From Massilia sp. CF038 (GTDB lineage Bacteria > Pseudomonadota > Gammaproteobacteria > Burkholderiales > Burkholderiaceae_D), in contig NZ_FQWU01000001.1 in NCBI RefSeq assembly GCF_900129765.1, forward strand, positions 558,001-622,000: a stretch of DNA of 64,000 nt. Reading direction: 5' to 3'. The notes below the pieces were generated by a model that saw only the letters and a list, made by a program, of their open reading frames with translations, did no database searches and was not told the origin of the DNA. The position numbers and the translations under genes are program-made. Shown piece by piece: positions 7,243 to 15,614 of the stretch (the first letter of the stretch is position 1; each line of letters begins with the position of its first letter).

Positions 7243-7944
7243 CTAAAACACCACCTCGACCAGTCCGCCTGCCTTGGCCACCCCACTCAGGATGGCGCCG
7301 CCGGGCGTGCGCACCTGGACCACCTGGCCTTCGGCTGCATTGCCGATGGCTTTGGCATCGGCCGAGACCTGGAAACCGGCCCCGCTGGAAATCACTTTCA
7401 CTGCTTGCCCTTGCTGTACGACAGGTTTGCTGCGCAACAGTTCCGGCCGCAGCGGCGCGCCTGCGGCAAGCGACATGCTGCTGGTTTTGCCCACGGCTTG
7501 CGTCATATCGGTCAGCACGCCATTGGGCAGTGCTGCCAGATCGCCCTTGACCATGACCAGCTGGCTGGCATCGATAACTTGCCCCTGTGCCAGCGGCATG
7601 GCAGCTGTGACGTATTCGGCTTGCACGCTCACCTGTGCTTGAATATACACCGTCCACACGCTCGGCGCCGCACAGCGTACCCCAACCGTGGTCTTGCCCC
7701 AGGCGCGTGCGCCTGGCTGCTGGATTGCTTGCGGGGCAGGGCAGGCGGCCAGTTGCGTGCGCGGATCGACCGCGCCCACCGTCACGCTGACTTCGCCGGG
7801 CAAGCCCGCAGTCTGGGTCTGCAGATATTGTTCCACCGCCTGGCGCAAGGCTGCCGGATCCTGGCGCGCGGGCGTCGCTGCCGGGGTCTGGGCGCTGGCC
7901 CAGCCCGCTGCCAATGACAAGATGATCGAGAGTGCAATTTTCAT
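7243..7944 (-). CDS. flgA: Flagellar P-ring assembly chaperone FlgA
   Basis: A 233-residue periplasmic protein with signal peptide (cleavage near GWASAQ). It helps FlgI build the P ring. The SAF/FlgA C-terminal region is recognised by ALPNGVLTDM, the AAGAPLRPELL segment, the QGQAVKVISSGAGFQVS strand and the final VRTPGGAILSGVAKAGG. Two cysteines (AACPAP, GVRCAA) are probably disulfide-bonded. It is divergent from flgB, with a 148-base shared promoter region. Confidence 0.93.
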   Translation of the reverse strand: MKIALSIILSLAAGWASAQTPAATPARQDPAALRQAVEQYLQTQTAGLPGEVSVTVGAVDPRTQLAACPAPQAIQQPGARAWGKTTVGVRCAAPSVWTVYIQAQVSVQAEYVTAAMPLAQGQVIDASQLVMVKGDLAALPNGVLTDMTQAVGKTSSMSLAAGAPLRPELLRSKPVVQQGQAVKVISSGAGFQVSADAKAIGNAAEGQVVQVRTPGGAILSGVAKAGGLVEVVF

Positions 7945-8092
7945 GGGGTGTCCCTGGAGAATGCAGCCATTATCTGCCTCGCGCGAGCCCTCTGAATCGG
8001 GGAATAGCCCCCCTTTAAGCTTCCTTATCGCAAGATCAGCTGGACCTTTGGACCCGTATGATCGATCCTGTTATAAAGAAGTGGAGCCGGAC

Positions 8093-8518
8093 ATGATTGG
8101 CAAACTCGACGAATACATGCGCTTTAATACGACGGCCCTGGAACTGCGTTCCCAGCGTCAGCAGCTGCTCGCGTCGAACATCGCGAACGGCGACACACCG
8201 AATTACAAGGCACGCGACATTGATTTCGCCAGCTCGCTGCAGTCGGCCCTGGCGCGCACCACGCCGCCGGCCGGCGTGCTGAACCAGACGGCGCCCGCCC
8301 ACTTTGCCGGCGCGCCTGGCCAGAGTGGTGACTTTTTGCCAAATGGCACGCCAGTCCTGTATCGGGTACCGGCCCAGGGCAGCGCCGATAACAACACGGT
8401 CGACATGGATGTCGAGCGCAATCAGTTTGCCGACAACGCGCTGCGCGTGGAAGCGAGCATCACGATGATTAATATGCAAATCCGCGGCATGATGGCCGCG
8501 ATCCAGGGAGGTTCCTGA
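8093..8518 (+). CDS. flgB: Flagellar proximal rod protein FlgB
   Basis: A 141-residue axial protein of the proximal rod, exported through the flagellar gate. The rod/hook N-terminal signature is seen in [18 protein letters not shown] followed by DTPNYKARD. The C-terminal coiled-coil segment ([19 protein letters not shown]) closes the D0 helix pair. The ATG at 8093 (MIGKLD) is chosen over a long upstream open frame because homologues begin there and GGAG lies just before it. It leads the flgBCDEFGHIJ run; flgC starts 2 bases after the stop. Confidence 0.95.
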   Translation: MIGKLDEYMRFNTTALELRSQRQQLLASNIANGDTPNYKARDIDFASSLQSALARTTPPAGVLNQTAPAHFAGAPGQSGDFLPNGTPVLYRVPAQGSADNNTVDMDVERNQFADNALRVEASITMINMQIRGMMAAIQGGS

Positions 8519-8520
8519 TC

Positions 8521-8922
8521 ATGTCGCTGTTTAATATCTTTAATGTGTCGGGCTCGGCCATGAGTGCCCAGGCCCAGCGCCTCAATACCGTGGCCAGCAA
8601 CCTGGCCAATGCAGACAGCACCGCCAGCGCCACCGGCCAGGCTTACCGCGCCAAGCAAGTCGTGTTCGAAGCGACCCAGACCGAAGGCGGCGGCACCGGC
8701 GTCAAGGTGCGCGAAGTGGTGGAAGATGCCTCGCCCCTGAAGCAGGTGTACGACCCGAAACACCCGATGGCGGACGACAAGGGCTACGTGGCCATGCCGA
8801 ACGTGAACGTGGTCGACGAGATGGTCAACATGCTGTCGGCCTCGCGTTCCTACCAAACCAATGTGGAAACCATGAACGCGGCCAAATCCCTGCTGCTCAA
8901 GACACTGACCCTCGGTCAATAA
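8521..8922 (+). CDS. flgC: Flagellar proximal rod protein FlgC
   Basis: A 133-residue rod protein. N-terminal [21 protein letters not shown] and C-terminal [19 protein letters not shown] are the paired rod/hook D0 helices, and the sequence [10 protein letters not shown] before the last helix is the FlgC/FlgG-type strand. It is exported and stacked on FlgB between MS ring and distal rod. It starts 2 bases after flgB and ends 11 bases before flgD. Confidence 0.96.
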   Translation: MSLFNIFNVSGSAMSAQAQRLNTVASNLANADSTASATGQAYRAKQVVFEATQTEGGGTGVKVREVVEDASPLKQVYDPKHPMADDKGYVAMPNVNVVDEMVNMLSASRSYQTNVETMNAAKSLLLKTLTLGQ

Positions 8923-8933
8923 AGAAAGACATT

Positions 8934-9647
8934 ATGACTACCGTATCTACCAATCCTGGCGTGGTCTCGCAAGACTTGCTCAACGCGGTCAACCCGAAAA
9001 AGCCCAAGGCCGAAGCAGGCAGTGTCGAAGCCGATCAGGACAAGTTCATGACGCTGCTGGTCACGCAGATGAAGAACCAGGACCCGCTCAATCCGCTCGA
9101 CAATGCCCAGGTCACCAGTCAGCTGGCGCAGTTGTCGACCGTCACCGGCGTCAACAAGCTGAACGCCACGCTGGAATCGCTCAAGGCCAGTTACCAGTCG
9201 TCTGAATCGCTGCAGGCAGCCAACATGATTGGCCACGGCGTGCTGGTGCCGGGCAATGACGTGACCCTGGTCGGTGGCAAGGGCATCATGGGTGTGGACA
9301 TGGCAACGGCGGCCGACAACGTCAAAGTCATCATTACCGATCCGCGTACCGGCAAGGATGTGGACACCATCGACCTGGGCGCGCAGCCGGCCGGCACGGT
9401 ACCGATGGTGTGGGATGGCGTGCCCGATGCCTCGGTGATCGGTAACGATGGCAAGCCCGTCACTTTGAAGGACGGAAAATATCTGATTCGCGTGGTCGCC
9501 ACCCAAGGCGGCGAACAACTCAAGGATGCCAAGGCGTTGTCGTTTGACACCGTCGCCAGCGTCACCAGCAATGCCAAGGATGGGGTCAAACTCAACCTGC
9601 CCTCATTAGGCGTCGTTACGATTGCCGACGTTCGGCAGATTCTGTAA
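8934..9647 (+). CDS. flgD: Flagellar hook cap / hook assembly protein FlgD
   Basis: A 237-residue scaffolding protein that caps the growing hook. The N-terminal FlgD motif is clear: DKFMTLLVTQMKNQDPLNPLDN followed by QLAQLSTVTG, the segment that binds the export machinery. Residues about 100-220 form the FlgD Ig-like/Tudor domains (WDGVPDA, KDGKYLIRVVA). It precedes flgE, whose subunits it inserts. Confidence 0.95.
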   Translation: MTTVSTNPGVVSQDLLNAVNPKKPKAEAGSVEADQDKFMTLLVTQMKNQDPLNPLDNAQVTSQLAQLSTVTGVNKLNATLESLKASYQSSESLQAANMIGHGVLVPGNDVTLVGGKGIMGVDMATAADNVKVIITDPRTGKDVDTIDLGAQPAGTVPMVWDGVPDASVIGNDGKPVTLKDGKYLIRVVATQGGEQLKDAKALSFDTVASVTSNAKDGVKLNLPSLGVVTIADVRQIL

Positions 9648-9683
9648 GCCAGGCCGCTTTACTACTTTATTCAGGAGAACACC

Positions 9684-11201
9684 ATGTCTTTCCAACAAGG
9701 ACTTAGCGGCTTGAACGGCGCTGCCAAATCGCTCGACGTTATCGGCAACAACATCGCCAACGCCAGCACCGTCGGTTTCAAGGGATCGCAGGCCCAGTTT
9801 GCGGACGTGTATGCCACTTCGCTCAACGGCGCAGGCGGCAACCAGGCCGGTATCGGCGTGAAAGTCGCCCAGATCGCGCAGCAGTTCACGCAAGGCAATA
9901 TCGAATCGTCGGCCAATCCGCTCGACATCGCCATCAACGGTGCCGGCTTCTTCCGTACCGAAGTGGCGGGCGCGACCCAGTATTCGCGCAATGGCCAGTT
10001 CTCGCTCGACAAAGACGGCTTCATGGTCAACGCCCAGGGCGCCAAGCTGACCGGTTTTGCGGCCGGCCCATCGGGTGAAATTCTGGCTGGCTCGCCAGTG
10101 CCGATCCAGATCAACACGGCCGACTTGAGCCCGGTTGCCACCACCCGCGTGGATACCGAAATCAATCTGGACTCCGGCAGTATCGTGCCAGTCACGGTGC
10201 CGTTCAATGCCAACGATCCGACCAGCTACAACAAGCAAACCCCGATCGACGTGTTCGACAGCCTGGGCAATCCGCACGTGTTGTCGACCTTCTACGTCAA
10301 GACTGGCGCCGGTGCATGGGATGTGTACACCGCAGTGGACGGTGTGGAAATCACCAACCAGGGCGTTGCTGCCTCGGCCCAGGCCGATCCAGCATCGGTG
10401 GCGGCCCGCGCTGCCTTCCAGGTTGCTGCCACTACGCCGCCGGTGAACACGGCCGCCGCTGCCGTGGCCTATGCCACTGCCGCCTCGAACGCCGTGGTGG
10501 CCGCTGCCACCGCCGCCGGCGCCACGCCAGCCCAGATCGCTGCCATTCAGGCCGCGGCCACCAGCGCCGGCACCACGGTTGGCATCACGCCAGACCAGAT
10601 CGATGCCAAGATTGCCGACGCTGTCAGCGTGCCTGGCGTACGCAGCGGTTATTTGCGCTTTGACACCAGCGGCGCCCTGAGCGCTTCGGCCATGGCGCCG
10701 CAAACGCTGCCGCTGACGATCGGCTTGCCGATCTTCCCGTCGACCGGTTCGCAGCCTGTGCTGACGTTCAAGATGAACTTCACCAATTCGACCCAGTACG
10801 GCGCGGCCACCAGCGAGAAAAAGACCACCCAGGACGGCTATACCGCCGGTTCCTTGCAGCGCTTTACCGCTGGCAGCGACGGCATCATTCTGGGTCAGTA
10901 CAGCAATGGCCAGGCGCATGCGCTGGGCCAGGTGGTGCTGGCCAATTTCGCCAATCCGAACGGTCTGTCGCCACTGGGTAACAATGCCTGGGCGCAGACT
11001 TCGGCTTCCGGTTCGCCAACGGTGGGCACGCCCAACTCGGGCAGCCTGGGCGTACTGCAATCGTCGGCGGTGGAAAACTCGAACGTGGATTTGACGGCAG
11101 AACTGGTCAACATGATCACGGCGCAGCGCGTGTATCAGGCCAATGCGCAAACCATCAAGACCCAGGACTCGGTGTTGCAGACCCTGGTCAATCTGCGTTA
11201 A
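9684..11201 (+). CDS. flgE: Flagellar hook protein FlgE with an Ala-rich insert
   Basis: A 505-residue hook subunit. The N-terminal hook motif (MSFQQGLSGLNGAAKSLDVI, then GNNIANASTVGFKGSQ) and the C-terminal VDLTAELVNMITAQRVYQAN helix are standard. Between the FlgE D1 and D2 parts, at about residues 229-315, lies a stretch made largely of Ala, Thr, Val and Pro (bases about 10370-10630), which I do not know from enteric FlgE. The rest follows the family, including the DSLGNPHVLSTFYVK strand. Hook subunits are exported through the rod and their number sets hook length. Confidence 0.95.
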   Translation: MSFQQGLSGLNGAAKSLDVIGNNIANASTVGFKGSQAQFADVYATSLNGAGGNQAGIGVKVAQIAQQFTQGNIESSANPLDIAINGAGFFRTEVAGATQYSRNGQFSLDKDGFMVNAQGAKLTGFAAGPSGEILAGSPVPIQINTADLSPVATTRVDTEINLDSGSIVPVTVPFNANDPTSYNKQTPIDVFDSLGNPHVLSTFYVKTGAGAWDVYTAVDGVEITNQGVAASAQADPASVAARAAFQVAATTPPVNTAAAAVAYATAASNAVVAAATAAGATPAQIAAIQAAATSAGTTVGITPDQIDAKIADAVSVPGVRSGYLRFDTSGALSASAMAPQTLPLTIGLPIFPSTGSQPVLTFKMNFTNSTQYGAATSEKKTTQDGYTAGSLQRFTAGSDGIILGQYSNGQAHALGQVVLANFANPNGLSPLGNNAWAQTSASGSPTVGTPNSGSLGVLQSSAVENSNVDLTAELVNMITAQRVYQANAQTIKTQDSVLQTLVNLR

Positions 11202-11225
11202 TTGCAATAAGAGAAAGGCGCCGCC

Positions 11226-11969
11226 ATGGACAAACTTATTTACACCGCCGCCAGCGGCGCGCGTCATATTCTCGAGCAGCAAGCCACCGCTGCCAACAAT
11301 TTGGCCAACGTCAACACCACGGGCTTCCGGGCGCAGATCGATGCGTTCCGGGCAGTGCCGGTGGTGGCCGAGGGCACGCTGCCGACGCGTGCCTTCGTTA
11401 CCAATGCCGAGGTCGGTTCCGACTTCTCGTCCGGCCCCTTGCAAATGACGGGGCGCGAGATGGACGTGGCCTTGCGCGGCAAGGGCTGGATCGCGGTGCA
11501 GATGGCGGACGGCAGCGAAGCCTACACCCGCCACGGTGCCTTGCAAATGAATCCGAACGGCTTGCTCCAGACTGCCTCCGGGCTGACGGTGCAGGGCGAT
11601 GGCGGCCCCATCACGGTGCCGCCGGAAGTGACGGTCTCGGTGGGTGGCGACGGTACCATTTCGACCATTGCCACCACCACCAAGCCAGGTGCGCCGACCG
11701 TGTTGGGACGCCTGAAACTGGTCAACCCGCCCGAGCAGGACCTGGTGCGCGGCGACGATGGCTTATTCCGCTTGAAAAGCGGACAGCCGGCCCCGGCCGA
11801 CCCGACCGTGACGGTGGTGGGTGGGGCGCTGGAAGGCAGCAATGCCAATCCGGTCGACTCGATGGTGACCATGATTGCCCTGGCGCGTTCCTTTGAACTC
11901 CAGATGAGCTTGATGAAGAACGCCGAGAACAACGCGGCGAAAGCTACCCAGATCCTCGCTTTGAATTGA
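11226..11969 (+). CDS. flgF: Flagellar proximal rod protein FlgF
   Basis: A 247-residue rod protein. MDKLIYTAASGARHILEQQA with NNLANVNTTGFRAQ is the FlgF form of the rod N-terminal helix, and SMVTMIALARSFELQMSLM is the matching C-terminal helix. The MALRGKGWIAVQMADG-type central strand (here VALRGKGWIAV) is shared with FlgG. It sits 24 bases after flgE and 74 bases before flgG. Confidence 0.95.
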   Translation: MDKLIYTAASGARHILEQQATAANNLANVNTTGFRAQIDAFRAVPVVAEGTLPTRAFVTNAEVGSDFSSGPLQMTGREMDVALRGKGWIAVQMADGSEAYTRHGALQMNPNGLLQTASGLTVQGDGGPITVPPEVTVSVGGDGTISTIATTTKPGAPTVLGRLKLVNPPEQDLVRGDDGLFRLKSGQPAPADPTVTVVGGALEGSNANPVDSMVTMIALARSFELQMSLMKNAENNAAKATQILALN

Positions 11970-12043
11970 GTTGCACTCCCGCATAATGTTCTTCATTGAC
12001 CGGTGCCTGGATCTTTTCCATGGCGCCGTAACTGGAGAAGAGC

Positions 12044-12826
12044 ATGATTCGTTCCCTGTACATCGCCAAGACCGGCCTGGAAGCACAGCAGACCCAGCTT
12101 GACGTTATCACCAACAACCTGGCCAACGTCAGCACCAACGGCTTCAAGCGTTCGCGCGCGGTGTTCGAGGACTTGTTGTATCAGAACGTGCGCCAGCCTG
12201 GCGCTCAATCCTCGCAGCAGACCGCCTTGCCTACCGGCCAGCAGATCGGTACCGGCGTGCGCACGGTTGCCATCGAGCGTATCCATACCCAGGGCAATCC
12301 CCAGTCGACCGGCAACAGCAAGGATGTGATGGTCAATGGCGCGGGTTTCTTCTCGGTCTTGCTGCCGGACGGCACCGCTGCCTACACCCGCGATGGTTCC
12401 TTCCAGACTGACAACAACGGCCAGCTGGTGACCTCGTCCGGCTTCGTGGTTCAGCCTGCCATTACCGTGCCCGCCAATGCGCTGTCGCTGACGGTGGCGC
12501 GCGACGGCACCGTGTCGGCTCAGTTGCCTGGCACGGCCGCCCCGTCGCAGATCGGCACCTTGCAACTGACCACCTTCATCAATCCAGCCGGTCTGGAATC
12601 GAAGGGTGAAAACCTGTACGTGGAAACGGGCGCCTCGGGCAGCCCGAATACCAACACCCCTGGTACGAACGGCTCCGGCGTGCTGATGCAAGGTTATGTG
12701 GAAACCTCGAACGTGAACGTGGTCGAGGAAATGGTCAACATGATCACCACCCAGCGCGCCTATGAAATCAACAGCAAGGCGATCACCACGTCCGACCAGA
12801 TGCTGGCCAAACTGGCCCAGCTGTAA
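12044..12826 (+). CDS. flgG: Flagellar distal rod protein FlgG
   Basis: A 260-residue distal rod subunit. The start [20 protein letters not shown], followed by [24 protein letters not shown], is characteristic of FlgG, and so is the closing [20 protein letters not shown]. Length matches the 260 residues of enteric FlgG. It is exported and builds the drive-shaft portion that passes through the P and L rings encoded next. Confidence 0.97.
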   Translation: MIRSLYIAKTGLEAQQTQLDVITNNLANVSTNGFKRSRAVFEDLLYQNVRQPGAQSSQQTALPTGQQIGTGVRTVAIERIHTQGNPQSTGNSKDVMVNGAGFFSVLLPDGTAAYTRDGSFQTDNNGQLVTSSGFVVQPAITVPANALSLTVARDGTVSAQLPGTAAPSQIGTLQLTTFINPAGLESKGENLYVETGASGSPNTNTPGTNGSGVLMQGYVETSNVNVVEEMVNMITTQRAYEINSKAITTSDQMLAKLAQL

Positions 12827-12843
12827 TGAGAGGAGATCACCTC

Positions 12844-13488
12844 ATGAAAGCATTTTCCGTTCTTGTCCTGTTGTCCTTGGTTGGCTGCGCCGCCACCCCC
12901 AGCTCGATTGTTCAGCGTCCGACAACTGCGCGGCCTTTGTACGCCGAAGCGGCGGCCCCGGCCAATGGCGCCATTTACCAGCCGGCACAATATCGCCCGC
13001 TGTTCGAAGATCGCCGCGCGCGCCACATCGGCGACATGCTGACCATTAACATCATCGAAAAAACCTCGGCCGTCAAAGCCGGCGCCAGCTCGGGCAACAA
13101 GTCCGGCTCGGCCAGCTTTGCCGCGCCAGGCTTGATCAAAGGTGTGTTCGGGCCGCAGATCGACCTCGAATCAGCGCACAAGTTTTCCGATGGCGACAAT
13201 CAGAGCGCCAGCAACACCTTCAGCGGCACGATTGGCGTGACGGTGACGGAAGTACTGCCAAACGGAAACCTGATCGTGGCTGGCGAGAAGCAGGTTGCCA
13301 TGAACAAGGGCGTCGAATTCATTCGCTTCTCCGGCATGATCAGCCCGGACAACATTGGCATGGGCAATACCGTGTCCTCGACCCAGGTGGCCGACGCACG
13401 CGTCGAGTACCGCACCAACAGCCAGATCGACCGCGCGGAAATGACATCGATGGTGTCGCGTTTCTTCCAGTCGCTGCTGCCATTCTGA
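12844..13488 (+). CDS. flgH: Flagellar L-ring lipoprotein FlgH
   Basis: A 214-residue outer-membrane lipoprotein. The lipobox LVGC places the lipidated Cys at residue 15. The L-ring core is seen in YRPLFEDRRARHIGDMLTI, NIIEKTSA and the C-terminal DARVEYRTNSQI. The ATG at 12844 is preferred to the earlier in-frame codon at 12826, because it gives a proper signal peptide and follows GAGGAG. It forms the outer-membrane bushing around the FlgG rod. Confidence 0.96.
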   Translation: MKAFSVLVLLSLVGCAATPSSIVQRPTTARPLYAEAAAPANGAIYQPAQYRPLFEDRRARHIGDMLTINIIEKTSAVKAGASSGNKSGSASFAAPGLIKGVFGPQIDLESAHKFSDGDNQSASNTFSGTIGVTVTEVLPNGNLIVAGEKQVAMNKGVEFIRFSGMISPDNIGMGNTVSSTQVADARVEYRTNSQIDRAEMTSMVSRFFQSLLPF

Positions 13489-13499
13489 TAGGAATTCCC

Positions 13500-14612
13500 A
13501 TGCGCCGCTTGTTCCACTTGCTCACTCTTGCCGCTGTCTGCGTGGCCATCCTGGCGCCGCAGGCGGTGCTGGCCGAACGCTTGAAAGACCTGTCGACCAT
13601 TGGCGGCGTGCGCGAAAATCAATTGTCCGGTTACGGCATCGTGGTTGGCCTCGACGGCAGCGGCGACCAGACTACCCAGACCCCGTTCACGGTGCAGTCG
13701 ATTGTGTCGATGCTGCAATCGAAGGGCGTGAACATGCCAGCTGGCACCAGCTTGCAGCTCAAGAACGTGGCGGCGGTGATGGTCACCGCGTCGCTGCCGG
13801 CGTTTGCGCAGCCAGGCCAGACCATTGACATCACCGTCTCGTCGATTGGTAACGCCAAGAGCTTGCGCGGCGGCACGCTGGTGATGACGCCGCTGCAAGG
13901 TGCCGACGGCCAGGTGTACGCCATGGCCCAGGGCAATGTGCTGGTGGGCGGCGTGGGCGCGGCGGCTGGTGGCTCGCAAGTGCAAGTTAATCACCTGAGC
14001 GTGGGCAAGATTTCCAGTGGCGCTACGGTGGAAAAAGCCGTTGCCAACAACTTGGGCGAAAACAACCAGATCCGGGTGGAACTGAAAGCCACCGACTTCT
14101 CCACCGCCGCACGCGTCGTGGAAGCAATCAACAACCATTTCGGTCCCGGCATTGCCACCGCATTGGATGGGCGCGTGATCCGCGTACGTTCGCCGTCGTC
14201 GTCGGACCAGCGCGTGGCCTTCCTGGGCGTGCTGGAGTCGCTGGACGTGGATCCCGCGCGCCAGGCTGCCAAGGTCATCATGAATGCACGCACCGGTTCG
14301 GTGGTGATGAACCAGTCGGTCACGCTGGAATCGTGCGCGATTTCGCACGGCAATCTGTCGATCACCATCACGGCGGACAATCAGGTCAGCCAGCCTGCTC
14401 CGCTGTCGGGCGGCAAGACCGTGGCTGTGCAAAACGCCAACGTGGAAGTGAAAAAGGATCCGGGCAAGGTGCTGATGGTCAAGGGCGGCGCTTCGCTGGC
14501 CGAAGTGGTCAAGGCCATGAACGCAATTGGCGCCTCGCCACAAGACTTGCTGTCGATTCTGCAGGCATTGAAAGCGGCCGGTTCGCTGCGCGCCGAGCTC
14601 GAAATTATCTAA
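13500..14612 (+). CDS. flgI: Flagellar P-ring protein FlgI
   Basis: A 370-residue periplasmic protein with a signal peptide ending near QAVLAERLKD. P-ring hallmarks include GVRENQLSGYGIVVGLDGSG, KNVAAVMVTASLP, GGTLVMTPLQGADG and the C-terminal GASPQDLLSILQALKAAG. The length is that of enteric FlgI. It forms the peptidoglycan-level ring with help from FlgA (7243-7944). Confidence 0.97.
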   Translation: MRRLFHLLTLAAVCVAILAPQAVLAERLKDLSTIGGVRENQLSGYGIVVGLDGSGDQTTQTPFTVQSIVSMLQSKGVNMPAGTSLQLKNVAAVMVTASLPAFAQPGQTIDITVSSIGNAKSLRGGTLVMTPLQGADGQVYAMAQGNVLVGGVGAAAGGSQVQVNHLSVGKISSGATVEKAVANNLGENNQIRVELKATDFSTAARVVEAINNHFGPGIATALDGRVIRVRSPSSSDQRVAFLGVLESLDVDPARQAAKVIMNARTGSVVMNQSVTLESCAISHGNLSITITADNQVSQPAPLSGGKTVAVQNANVEVKKDPGKVLMVKGGASLAEVVKAMNAIGASPQDLLSILQALKAAGSLRAELEII

Positions 14613-14621
14613 GGGGGCACC

Positions 14622-15524
14622 ATGATCGGCCAGACCAACGACATTTCCGGCAAGTTCGCCCTCGATACCAAGGGCATGAGCGAGTTGAAACAGTCGGCCA
14701 AGGCCGGCTCACCAGACGCGCTCAAGGGCGCTGCCACCCAGTTTGAAGCCATGTTCATCAACATGATGATGAAAAGCATGCGCGACGCCACGCCGCAGGA
14801 TGGCATGCTCGACAACCAGCAGACCAAGATGTTCACGGGCATGCTGGACCAGCAGATGAGCCAGAAGATGGCCACGCGCGGTGTGGGCCTGGCCGACATG
14901 TTGATTCGTCAGCTGAGCGCCCAGGCGCAAAGCCAGGCCATTGGCGCGCAGGCGGGCACCGACGGTGCCGCACGCGCAACAGCCGAAGCGGCAGCGCTGA
15001 TCGGCCCAAGCGGCTTGCAAGCGGCGCCACCGGAAACCGGCCGTGCTGCCAGCGGCCGCATCCAGGCCCCACACGTAAAAGAATTCCAGGACAAGCTGGC
15101 CAGCCACGCGGCCGAGGCCGAGTCCGCCACGGGCATTCCTGCCAAGTTCATGCTGGGCCAGGCCGCGCTGGAAACGGGCTGGGGCAAGCGTCAGATCCGC
15201 AATGCGGACGGCAGCAACAGCCACAATCTGTTTGGTATCAAGGCGGGCCCAGGCTGGACCGGCAAGGTTGCCACGGCCGTGACCACCGAATACGTGAACG
15301 GGGTGCCGCGCACCAAGGTGGAAAAGTTCCGTGCGTACGATACGCCCGCCGACAGTTTCAAGGATTATGCGAAACTGATCACCAATAACCCGCGTTACGA
15401 GAAAGTCCTGGCCCACGCCGGGGACGCCAGCAAGTTCGCCCACGGCTTGCAGCGCGCCGGCTATGCCACCGACCCGCTCTACGCGGCCAAACTGAGCCGC
15501 ATTATTCACAACAATCTCGCCTGA
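14622..15524 (+). CDS. flgJ: FlgJ: rod-assembly scaffold and peptidoglycan hydrolase
   Basis: A 300-residue two-domain protein. Residues about 30-95 are the rod-binding domain (ATQFEAMFINMMMKSM), and residues about 150-300 a glucosaminidase domain cutting peptidoglycan for rod passage. The putative catalytic Glu184 sits in QAALETGWG. Conserved SHNLFGIKAG and YADPLYA-like (YATDPLYA) segments follow. The two-domain form is that of beta- and gammaproteobacteria. It is the last gene of the flgB-J run; flgK has its own promoter. Confidence 0.95.
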   Translation: MIGQTNDISGKFALDTKGMSELKQSAKAGSPDALKGAATQFEAMFINMMMKSMRDATPQDGMLDNQQTKMFTGMLDQQMSQKMATRGVGLADMLIRQLSAQAQSQAIGAQAGTDGAARATAEAAALIGPSGLQAAPPETGRAASGRIQAPHVKEFQDKLASHAAEAESATGIPAKFMLGQAALETGWGKRQIRNADGSNSHNLFGIKAGPGWTGKVATAVTTEYVNGVPRTKVEKFRAYDTPADSFKDYAKLITNNPRYEKVLAHAGDASKFAHGLQRAGYATDPLYAAKLSRIIHNNLA

Positions 15525-15560
15525 GATCGGGCGGTGATGCCAAGTTGACAAGCTTGCAAC

Positions 15561-15587
15561 TCAAGTTTTCGGGAATCCTGCCGTAAT
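15561..15587 (+). promoter_or_regulatory. Sigma-28 promoter of flgKL
   Basis: Plus strand: -35 TCAA (15561-15564), exactly 15 bases, -10 GCCGTAAT (15580-15587), 28 bases before the flgK ATG. It fits the pattern at flgM, fliD and the flagellins. It means flgKL can be switched on late, separately from flgB-J. Confidence 0.82.
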
Positions 15588-15614
15588 AGCAGTACACCAA
15601 AGAAGGACACCATC

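Noticed and set aside
8025-8050. CAAA-N14-TGCGATAA as a sigma-28 promoter for flgA
   Set aside because: Spacing is 14 and the -10 lacks the CCGTTA core shared by the six accepted promoters; flgA is usually an earlier class gene.
8048-8077. TTGGAC-N17-TTATAA as a sigma-70 promoter for flgB
   Set aside because: Position is right but both boxes are weak matches and GC-rich genomes produce many such hits; no activator site could be recognised.
9606-11546. 646-codon minus-strand open frame over flgE/flgF
   Set aside because: Antisense shadow of hook genes with high codon bias; no domain pattern.
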